Assembly: GCA_016839655.1 (NCBI GenBank)
Contig: JAEOTW010000366.1
Coordinates: 1-13,214 of the forward strand
Direction: 5' to 3'
DNA: 13,214 nt
Origin: Promethearchaeota archaeon
Lineage (GTDB): Archaea; Asgardarchaeota; Lokiarchaeia; Sigynarchaeales; SOKP01
Each line of letters opens with the position of its first letter. Position 1 is the stretch's first letter. The notes under the pieces were generated by a model. The model did no database searches. It saw only the letters and a list, made by a program, of their open reading frames with translations, and had not been told where the DNA came from. Of this stretch, positions 7,345 through 12,765 are shown piece after piece. The position numbers and the translations under genes were made by a program.

Positions 7345-7794
7345 TTAAATTGTTAAAGAGCCTAGACTTGTAAACAAACTTCTTGATGTATCCTTTTTAA
7401 TTATGGCTCTTATCTTTTTGATAACTTTGCTAATTTCGTATTGAATTAAACCGATATTTGTTGTTTTAGAAAATATAATTTGTAGAAGCACATTGGAATA
7501 AACACGTGTTAACAATATCGTAAAATCAGCATCTCGATTATCTTCCAAACCAGCATCTATTTTTATTTGTTCCAGAATTTTATTGTTGTTTATAATTTCT
7601 ATCCCACGTTCTGCCATTGATAATATACTAGCAGAAATTGCGGCGAAATCCATGTAGATTTCTTCTTTTGACTCATCAGAGGTATTGGTTGTTATCACTA
7701 TCCCATCTTCAGTAATTAAGCTAGTGCTTATAATAGGTATTTCTTTGTTTAGATCGTCTAAAAGACATATTAATTCATCTCTAATTTCAGCCAT
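7345..7794 (-). CDS. Roadblock/LC7 domain protein
   Basis: The 149-residue protein is a single Roadblock/LC7 domain. A first helix (3-16) is followed by a strand pair around SLITEDGIVITTN (25-37). Then come the central helix FAAISASILSMAERGIEIINN (50-70) and the last strands and helix (90-133). It resembles the Roadblock protein encoded at 9061-9516 (shared AISASIL helix), so the two are paralogues on opposite sides of the divergent promoter. Expected role: dimeric partner of the nearby GTPase. I chose the ATG at 7794-7792 because AGGTGG stands 5 nt in front of it. A GTG nine bases upstream is part of that ribosome-binding site and not a likely start. Confidence 0.85.
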   Translation of the reverse strand: MAEIRDELICLLDDLNKEIPIISTSLITEDGIVITTNTSDESKEEIYMDFAAISASILSMAERGIEIINNNKILEQIKIDAGLEDNRDADFTILLTRVYSNVLLQIIFSKTTNIGLIQYEISKVIKKIRAIIKKDTSRSLFTSLGSLTI

Positions 7795-7859
7795 AAATTC
7801 CACCTATTAGTTATTTGATTTTTTAAGGTTATAAAAAAAAATATAAAAGTTTTCAGGTA

Positions 7860-8225
7860 TTATCCAAGAACCATCTTAATTTTATCTAGAGCCATATTTA
7901 TTTCAAAATCAATCAAGCCAATCTTAGCATCAGCGGGAGCTAAAGCTATCAAAACAGCTTGTGCTAATTGATGCAAAATAATTAATCTATCAGAACCAGC
8001 TATTGTTATTGAACCTGTTTTTCCAGATTGTAGATTATTGGCAACTCTATTTCCTACAGAAGTTAATGCTGCAGTCATTGCCGCTAAACCTTTCTCATCA
8101 ACATCATTATGTAATGCACTAGCCATCATTTGGCCTTTTAATGAAACCATAGCACTATTATTGACTTCACAATTCTTTTCTAATTCCTTTAAGATGGATA
8201 TCATTTTTTCTATCTTTGCACTCAT
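7860..8225 (-). CDS. Roadblock/LC7 domain protein (short form)
   Basis: The 121-residue protein is a minimal Roadblock/LC7 domain. Helix 1 is at 3-19, strands surround NNSAMVSLKGQMMASALHND (22-41), and the central helix is LAAMTAALTSVGNRVANNL (47-65). Strands then run SGKTGSITIAGSDRLIILHQLA (67-88) and the C-terminal helix is about 100-120. The small-residue-rich central helix and the GSITIAG / IIL strands are typical of archaeal and bacterial MglB-like Roadblock proteins. It is the first gene of the leftward Roadblock series, divergent from the GTPase gene. ATG start with GGAGG 7 nt upstream. A gap of 65 nt with a T9-like tract separates it from the next Roadblock gene, so there may be partial termination or an internal promoter there. 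Confidence 0.85.
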   Translation of the reverse strand: MSAKIEKMISILKELEKNCEVNNSAMVSLKGQMMASALHNDVDEKGLAAMTAALTSVGNRVANNLQSGKTGSITIAGSDRLIILHQLAQAVLIALAPADAKIGLIDFEINMALDKIKMVLG

Positions 8226-8260
8226 TTAAAATCCTCCAAAACTTTTTTATAACAATTATT

Positions 8261-8276
8261 ATTTTTTTATATAAAA
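8261..8276 (-). promoter_or_regulatory. TATA box candidate for the leftward Roadblock operon
   Basis: On minus this reads TTTTATATAAAAAAAT, centred about 43 nt upstream of the Roadblock ATG (8225). Transcription about 25 nt downstream would leave a leader of roughly 18 nt containing the GGAGG. Confidence 0.4.
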
Positions 8277-8368
8277 TGTATATTAAATATTTATAAATTT
8301 ATTCTTTTTCTATATATTTCTGTTAATGAGCATAAATTTATATATAATATCTAAGATTATTGATTTAG

Positions 8369-8380
8369 TTTATAAAAATA
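8369..8380 (+). promoter_or_regulatory. TATA box candidate for the GTPase-Roadblock-TFB operon
   Basis: TTTATAAAAATA on plus lies about 55 nt upstream of the GTPase start. Predicted initiation near 8400 gives a leader of about 30 nt with GGTG (8416-8419) and AAGGT. A second A/T dyad (ACTTTTT-N4-AAAAAGT, 8381-8398) lies between this box and the gene. Confidence 0.4.
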
Positions 8381-8429
8381 ACTTTTTTTATAAAAAGTAG
8401 CAATATTTGAAAAAAGGTGTTAAGGTAAA

Positions 8430-9068
8430 GTGGCAGAGGTTAAGTTTAAAATTTTTGTAACTGGATTTTTTAATGCCGGGAAGACAACTTTGATTCATAC
8501 CCTTGATGATAAAGCTATATCTGTAGAGAAAAAATTAGCAGAAGAATATGAACCAGGAAAAACACATACAACAACAGGTTTCGATCTTGGAAGACTAGTA
8601 TGGGCTCGACCAAATTTAAATAGTGAAACTGAAGGAGTATTAATGAGTAAAACTGAATATTTAAGGGATATTAATGAATATTCAGGCTGGTATACTGCGA
8701 ATATTGAATTAAAGGGAAGCCCTGGTCAAACTCAATTTAAAACCGTACGAAAAATTTTAGCAAAAGGCTGCGATGGAATTATAATGTTAATAGATGGATG
8801 TGATTTAGCTAATATTGGAAATGCTTTAGTTATTCTTGAGGAAACAAGAGTAAACTTTGGTCAAAAAATACCTTTAAGAATTATAGCAAATAAATCTGAT
8901 AGGGAAGATTTTAATGGAGGGGAAATGATTTCTGATATGATCGGGGATATAGTTTATGAAGGATCTGCAAAAGATAATATCGGAATTAAAGATGCTATTA
9001 TTGAAGTTCTCAAATCAATTACAAACAATTCAGAAAGTTTAAAATCTAAAGGTGAGGCTATTGTCTAG
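8430..9068 (+). CDS. Small Ras-like / MglA-like GTPase (COG2229-type)
   Basis: The 212-residue GTPase has P-loop G12-x4-G17-K18-T19 (GFFNAGKT), a switch I region around HTTTGFDLG (46-54), and G3 GSPGQ (96-100). G4 is NKSD (154-157) and G5 is GSAK (178-181). In G3 the usual D-x-x-G aspartate is replaced by glycine. This is known for MglA-like and related prokaryotic GTPases, which carry T/G-x-P-G-Q. The stretch between switch I and G3 (about 58-88, RPNLNSETEG to SGWYTA) is longer than in Ras. There is no C-terminal lipidation cysteine and no membrane helix, so it should be cytosolic. GTG start; a TAA at 8421 limits extension. Its 3' end overlaps the next Roadblock gene by 8 nt, which argues for coupled translation and a GTPase/Roadblock pair like MglA/MglB. 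Confidence 0.9.
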   Translation: MAEVKFKIFVTGFFNAGKTTLIHTLDDKAISVEKKLAEEYEPGKTHTTTGFDLGRLVWARPNLNSETEGVLMSKTEYLRDINEYSGWYTANIELKGSPGQTQFKTVRKILAKGCDGIIMLIDGCDLANIGNALVILEETRVNFGQKIPLRIIANKSDREDFNGGEMISDMIGDIVYEGSAKDNIGIKDAIIEVLKSITNNSESLKSKGEAIV

Positions 9069-9516
9069 TAGCATAAGCACAGAGAGAAAAATTAAATCAA
9101 TCCTTAAATCATATAGGGAAAGAACGGGGATATCTTATACTTCAATATTCAATGAGGATGGATTGATTATTACTGTAGATCAAGCTTCTCTAAATTATGA
9201 TGAAGATTTCGATCAATCATTAGGGGCAATATCTGCAAGCATTCTTGCATTTGCTCAAAATGGAATAACAATGCTAAACGATCTACAAGATGTTAAGAGC
9301 CTTATTATTCAAGCAGGTCATGAAATCGAAAACGAGAGCTTCACGATAATAATCGAATCAATTGGACAAGAGGTAAGCCTTATGAGTATTTTTCCATCAT
9401 CACAAAATGTAAGTTTAATTATATTTGAACTAAAGCAAATCACTCAAAAACTCTTAGGATTATTCAATTCAGAAGAACAAACAGAGGCCAATACAGAAAT
9501 TTCAAGCACTATCTAG
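9061..9516 (+). CDS. Roadblock/LC7 domain protein, GTPase partner
   Basis: The 151-residue protein is a Roadblock/LC7 domain. Helix 1 (about 6-19) leads into TSIFNEDGLIITVDQ, then the central helix LGAISASILAFAQNGITMLND, then strands with SFTIIIES and VSLMSIFP, and a last helix around ELKQITQKLLGLF. It is clearly related to the Roadblock protein at 7345-7794. I chose the TTG at 9061, which stands 6 nt after GGTG (9051-9054). The GTG at 9052 is inside that motif. The TTG overlaps the last 8 bases of the GTPase gene, a translational-coupling arrangement expected for subunits of one complex. The acidic, Ser/Thr-rich tail after about 134 is probably disordered. Followed 24 nt later by the TFB gene. 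Confidence 0.85.
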   Translation: MSSSISTERKIKSILKSYRERTGISYTSIFNEDGLIITVDQASLNYDEDFDQSLGAISASILAFAQNGITMLNDLQDVKSLIIQAGHEIENESFTIIIESIGQEVSLMSIFPSSQNVSLIIFELKQITQKLLGLFNSEEQTEANTEISSTI

Positions 9517-9540
9517 ATAACTTTAAAACTTAAAATAAAA

Positions 9541-10458
9541 TTGGATAAAGGTGATATCATTACGTTAAGCGAGAATATTAACGATTTAAATTCACACAAA
9601 TGCCCTGAATGTAATGGAAACCTAATATCAATAATAGAAAGGGGAGAAACAGTATGTTACCACTGTGGATTGATTTTAAATGAGCGAAGCATAGTAAACA
9701 ACACACCAAGAGCATATAATTCTGAACAAATTAAGCAGAGATCTAGAACAGGTACTCCAATCAATCCAATGTTACCTGATATTGGGTTATGTGTAACTTA
9801 CAATAATAAAACACAAAATCCAAATTTGAAGAGGGCAATAAAGTTAAATCGTTATTTGCCTTGGGATAAAAAAAACCTCTTAATTGCTATGACGGAATTG
9901 AACAGATTATGCCATAACTTAAACATCCCAGAATATATCAAGAGGGAATCTTTTGATCTATATAAAGAAGCCCTTAAGAAAAATCTCATTAAAGGAAGAA
10001 CAATAATCGGCATGGTGGCAGTATGTATGTATTATTTATGCAAAATTAAAAATATTCCAAGGACAATACAAGAAATATTAAAGGAGACTTCGACGAGTAA
10101 TAGACAAATTCGGCAGTATTATAATTGTTTAGTAAAGGAACTCAATTTGAAAGTCCCTATCCATAATCCTGTGGCAAATATTCCTCGATTTATAGCAAAT
10201 TTAGGACTAGGCTTTGAAGTGGAGAAGATTACAATAAAAATTTTAGAGGAATATTTAAAAAACCATTTTCTTAATGGAGAAAATCCCAATGGAATATGTG
10301 GAGGAGCTCTTTACCTAGCTTCCAAATTTAAAAATAAAAGAATAGGTCAGAAAAGAATTGCGGATATTGTCGGTGTCACTGATTCAACCCTCCGAGCTAG
10401 GTATTACGACATAATAAATAAGATTAATTTAAACATCCTTAGTAGTGAGGAGAATTAA
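9541..10458 (+). CDS. tfb: Transcription initiation factor IIB (TFB), divergent paralogue
   Basis: The 305-residue TFB has an N-terminal zinc ribbon with C21/C24 and C39/C42 (CPEC ... CYHC). A B-reader/linker follows (about 66-86; RSRTGTPINPMLPDIGLCVTY), then two cyclin repeats (about 108-200 and 210-300). The second ends with the BRE-recognition-like helix region IADIVGVTDSTLRARY. TFB bridges TATA-bound TBP and RNA polymerase and sets the start site. The B-reader departs from the usual RxGPPxT...hDxGLsT pattern, so this is probably a specialised paralogue and not the housekeeping factor. It lies in an operon with a GTPase, a Roadblock protein and a kinase-like sensor. Start is uncertain: TTG at 9541 has no ribosome-binding site before it, whereas AAAGGTG (9547-9553) inside the frame would serve an ATT at 9559. 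The next gene overlaps by up to 14 nt. Confidence 0.9.
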   Translation: MDKGDIITLSENINDLNSHKCPECNGNLISIIERGETVCYHCGLILNERSIVNNTPRAYNSEQIKQRSRTGTPINPMLPDIGLCVTYNNKTQNPNLKRAIKLNRYLPWDKKNLLIAMTELNRLCHNLNIPEYIKRESFDLYKEALKKNLIKGRTIIGMVAVCMYYLCKIKNIPRTIQEILKETSTSNRQIRQYYNCLVKELNLKVPIHNPVANIPRFIANLGLGFEVEKITIKILEEYLKNHFLNGENPNGICGGALYLASKFKNKRIGQKRIADIVGVTDSTLRARYYDIINKINLNILSSEEN

Positions 10459-11932
10459 AATTACGGTAGAAAAAAAAAAAGAAATCGAAATAATTGAGGA
10501 TATTTCAATAGAGACCGAGGAAAATTACAATTTTCTTCTTGATAGTTTTCCTCTTTCCATATTTTTATTAGATTATAACCGAAAAGTGCATTTTTACAAT
10601 AAAGCAGCGGAGTTATACTTAAAAAATTCTTGTGATAATTTAAGCCAAAAATCATTCTACGAGCTATTCTCAGTTAAGGAGGATATAAAATCAACGCTAG
10701 AAGAAATAATCAGTAATGTTCTTCTCTTTAATTTTTCCGAAATTACGACTTTAGAATTCTCAAACCAAAAAGGTTCGTCAACATGGGTGGAACTATTTTT
10801 TTCAACCATTAAGATTAAGAACGAAATGTATATTCAAGTAATATTGCTTGATATAACTGAAAAAAGGCTTGCTGAAAAAATTATTCAAGAAGAAAATAAA
10901 AGACTACGAGAGCTTGATGATGTTAAAAAAAGTTTGACTACAAGAACATCTGAGCAATTGAAATCTCCCTTGAGTGTTATGGCAAATGCTTCCGATATTC
11001 TTTTAAACACTTATCAGGATAAACTAGATCCTGGTGCGATAAAACTTTTAGAAATAATCAAAAATGGTGGAGAGAAATCGCTAGATCTAGTTGGAAAGAT
11101 TGTTAAAATCTCGAATATTAAATCTGATAATTTTGTTTTAAATAAACAAACCGAAAATCTGTACGAAATAATATTAGATTCACTAAATTCCATAAATAAC
11201 GAAAATAAAAGTATAAAAGTATTTTATAACTTGAATCTTTCTAAAGATTTATATTCTGATGTCGACAAGATAAGACTTAAACAAGCAATTGAAGAAATCT
11301 TAACTTTTATAAACCAAAATAATGATAATAAAGAAATTACAATCTCATTAACAGAGTCGAAAAATTTAGGCGAAATTAGAATTAATAGTTCATTTAAAAG
11401 GCGTATTAAAAGAAATACATTTCAAGACATTACTCTCTCTAAAGAGATTATCGAATTACATGATGGGAAGATATTTTTGGAAAATGGTTCAAATAACATC
11501 ACTATTAGTATTATGCTACCGTTAAAAAATTGGAAGAAAGCTTTAACACAATTATTTATCATATATAGATCTGGTGTTCCACTATATGATGAATCGTTTA
11601 CTAATATAGAGAAAAACCGCGATACTTCTTTAATTTCAGGAGGTATTATTGGATTAATGTCAATTTTGAAAGCAATCCTTCAAGGGGATACGCAAATTAA
11701 ATCTATAGATCACGGAGATCGAACAATAATTTTTGATTCTAATATTACGGATGATGTTATATTTGTACTTATTGTTACGGAAAATATGGTTGTGTTTGAA
11801 AAAAAACTAGATGCTTTGATAGTTGAATTTGATAATACTTATGCAAAACTGATTGAAGATATTAATAATACTAGTTCTGATTCTGACAACTGGGAAAAAT
11901 TAGGAGATTTAGTAAAAAAACATTTCAGATAA
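10445..11932 (+). CDS. PAS protein with degenerate histidine-kinase core and C-terminal longin-like domain
   Basis: The protein is 495 residues. A PAS domain (about 26-142; FPLSIFLLDYNRKVHFYN to VILLDITEK) is followed by a HisKA-like hairpin (about 150-225). This aligns with the upstream six-PAS kinase but has RTSEQLKSPLS where the kinase has RASHELRTPLT: the phosphoacceptor His is E170. The HATPase-like region (about 235-360) keeps LSKEIIELHDGKIFLE but lacks the N-box asparagines and the G1 and G2 glycines. It should therefore neither bind ATP normally nor autophosphorylate. Residues about 362-475 (LFIIYRSGVPLYDESF, LISGGIIGLMSILKAIL, IDHGDRTIIFD) resemble the longin-like sensor domains common in Asgard signalling proteins. 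Likely an adaptor or pseudokinase in the GTPase/Roadblock/TFB operon. GTG 10445 overlaps the TFB gene; GAGGAG there better serves an ATT at 10460. Confidence 0.8.
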   Translation: MRRIKITVEKKKEIEIIEDISIETEENYNFLLDSFPLSIFLLDYNRKVHFYNKAAELYLKNSCDNLSQKSFYELFSVKEDIKSTLEEIISNVLLFNFSEITTLEFSNQKGSSTWVELFFSTIKIKNEMYIQVILLDITEKRLAEKIIQEENKRLRELDDVKKSLTTRTSEQLKSPLSVMANASDILLNTYQDKLDPGAIKLLEIIKNGGEKSLDLVGKIVKISNIKSDNFVLNKQTENLYEIILDSLNSINNENKSIKVFYNLNLSKDLYSDVDKIRLKQAIEEILTFINQNNDNKEITISLTESKNLGEIRINSSFKRRIKRNTFQDITLSKEIIELHDGKIFLENGSNNITISIMLPLKNWKKALTQLFIIYRSGVPLYDESFTNIEKNRDTSLISGGIIGLMSILKAILQGDTQIKSIDHGDRTIIFDSNITDDVIFVLIVTENMVVFEKKLDALIVEFDNTYAKLIEDINNTSSDSDNWEKLGDLVKKHFR

Positions 11933-12016
11933 ATAATATTATTTTCAACGATAATTCATAGGAATATTGTTGGATATTGATAATTTTACCTTAAAATATT
12001 TTCGAAATTCCGTAAA

Positions 12017-12025
12017 TTTAAATAT
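12017..12025 (+). promoter_or_regulatory. Upstream TTTAAATAT element of the first tandem gene
   Basis: This is an exact copy of the TATA-like nonamer found again 30 bp downstream (12047-12055). The same pair with the same offset precedes the second tandem gene, so the spacing appears conserved. Confidence 0.45.
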
Positions 12026-12046
12026 TCAATTTTTGTATATCTGAGA

Positions 12047-12055
12047 TTTAAATAT
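12047..12055 (+). promoter_or_regulatory. TATA box of the first tandem gene (TTTAAATAT)
   Basis: TTTAAATAT is part of a 13-base string GAGATTTAAATAT (12043-12055) that recurs exactly before the second tandem gene (12709-12721). Transcription about 25 nt downstream would give a short leader ahead of GGTG at 12087-12090. Confidence 0.55.
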
Positions 12056-12087
12056 CACTGTCATCATTATAACAGAAATATAAAAAG

Positions 12088-12612
12088 GTGATATTTATAG
12101 CAGAAGTAAGAGGAAGATATATCTTAATGGTCGATAGATTATTAGCTGAGTTTAATCCAGAAGCCGCTGAATTAGCCCGAAAAGAGATGGATGTTGATAT
12201 TAATGATATGACAGAAGATGGGTGGTATAACAACGAGGATTTTAGGAAGTATATCTTTAAGGTAAATGAAGGTGCGCAAAGAGTGCTTGGGAAGAAGATG
12301 GTGTATGCCGCTGGTGAGGCTTTTGATGAATTAGTTGAAATGTTTGAAGAACCAGTTGAACTTATTAAATTTACAATTGAAAACGATCCCAAAGAAGATT
12401 TTAGAAAGGAGAATTGGTATAAAACCCAGGTTTTAGATTCTGGCGATGATTTCATTAAGTTGAAATTAGATTCTGATGGATTCCCTGCTTTTTATGAAGG
12501 GGTTTATTTAGGAATGCTTGAAAAATACCGAATCATCAGAACTAATATCAAAACTATAACTGAACAAGTAGATGGATTAGAAATTTCGACTTTAGATATC
12601 AAGTGGCAGTAA
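12088..12612 (+). CDS. Tandem paralogue 1: uncharacterised single-domain protein, possibly HNOB/DUF2378-like
   Basis: This protein of about 174 residues is one of two adjacent paralogues that are about three-quarters identical over the shared part. I do not recognise the family with certainty. Visible features are an N-terminal helix after EVRGRY, a DGWY motif, a helix with AQRVLGKKMVYAAGEAFDELVEMF, and a C-terminal half with strands around LDSGDDFIKLKLD. A Phe/Tyr-rich FYEGVYLGMLEKY segment follows. The order (GWY + helix ending in LGKK + strand-rich C-terminus) recalls heme-NO-binding-like / DUF2378 domains, but there is no clear haem ligand. No membrane segment. The GTG at 12088 lies within the GGTG motif; an ATA at 12097, 6 nt after it, is better spaced and matches the second copy. 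Own promoter and terminator, so probably monocistronic. Confidence 0.65.
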   Translation: MIFIAEVRGRYILMVDRLLAEFNPEAAELARKEMDVDINDMTEDGWYNNEDFRKYIFKVNEGAQRVLGKKMVYAAGEAFDELVEMFEEPVELIKFTIENDPKEDFRKENWYKTQVLDSGDDFIKLKLDSDGFPAFYEGVYLGMLEKYRIIRTNIKTITEQVDGLEISTLDIKWQ

Positions 12613-12621
12613 AATACATAC

Positions 12622-12654
12622 GAAAAAATAGTGATTTTTTTCTTATTTTTTTTT
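12622..12654 (+). terminator. Stem plus T-runs after the first tandem gene
   Basis: GAAAAAAT (12622-12629) can pair with the A-T-rich block at 12634-12642. T7 (12635-12641) and T9 (12646-12654) runs follow, the first starting about 22 nt past the stop codon. This is a strong archaeal U-tract terminator candidate. Confidence 0.6.
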
Positions 12655-12682
12655 AATCTTGGTATTTCTGATAAACCGCAAG

Positions 12683-12691
12683 TTTAAATAT
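12683..12691 (+). promoter_or_regulatory. Upstream TTTAAATAT element of the second tandem gene
   Basis: This is an exact TTTAAATAT, 30 bp upstream of the second copy at 12713-12721. It mirrors the pair before the first tandem gene. Confidence 0.45.
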
Positions 12692-12712
12692 GAGTTTTAG
12701 GAAAATTTGAGA

Positions 12713-12721
12713 TTTAAATAT
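12713..12721 (+). promoter_or_regulatory. TATA box of the second tandem gene (TTTAAATAT)
   Basis: TTTAAATAT lies inside GAGATTTAAATAT (12709-12721), identical to the string before the first tandem gene. GGTG of the downstream gene is at 12762-12765. Confidence 0.55.
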
Positions 12722-12765
12722 AGGGTAAAAAATAACATTATCAAAAAGTAAAAATAAAAAAGGTG

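Noticed and set aside
7795..7803. Upstream GTG start for the Roadblock gene at 7345-7794
   Set aside because: The GTG is part of the AGGTGG ribosome-binding site. The ATG 9 bases later has ideal spacing.
8381..8398. ACTTTTT-N4-AAAAAGT dyad before the GTPase gene as an operator
   Set aside because: It is built almost only of T and A runs, which are frequent in this region. It is mentioned with the promoter but not claimed as a site.
5852..11932. True Streptomyces-type conservon with a DUF742 protein
   Set aside because: No DUF742-like gene is present, and the fourth member here is a TFB. I therefore describe it as conservon-like only.
12048..12455. Minus-strand open frame of 135 codons opposite the first tandem gene
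   Set aside because: It is antisense to a gene that has a paralogue, promoter and ribosome-binding site. The composition is Ser-rich without a family signature.
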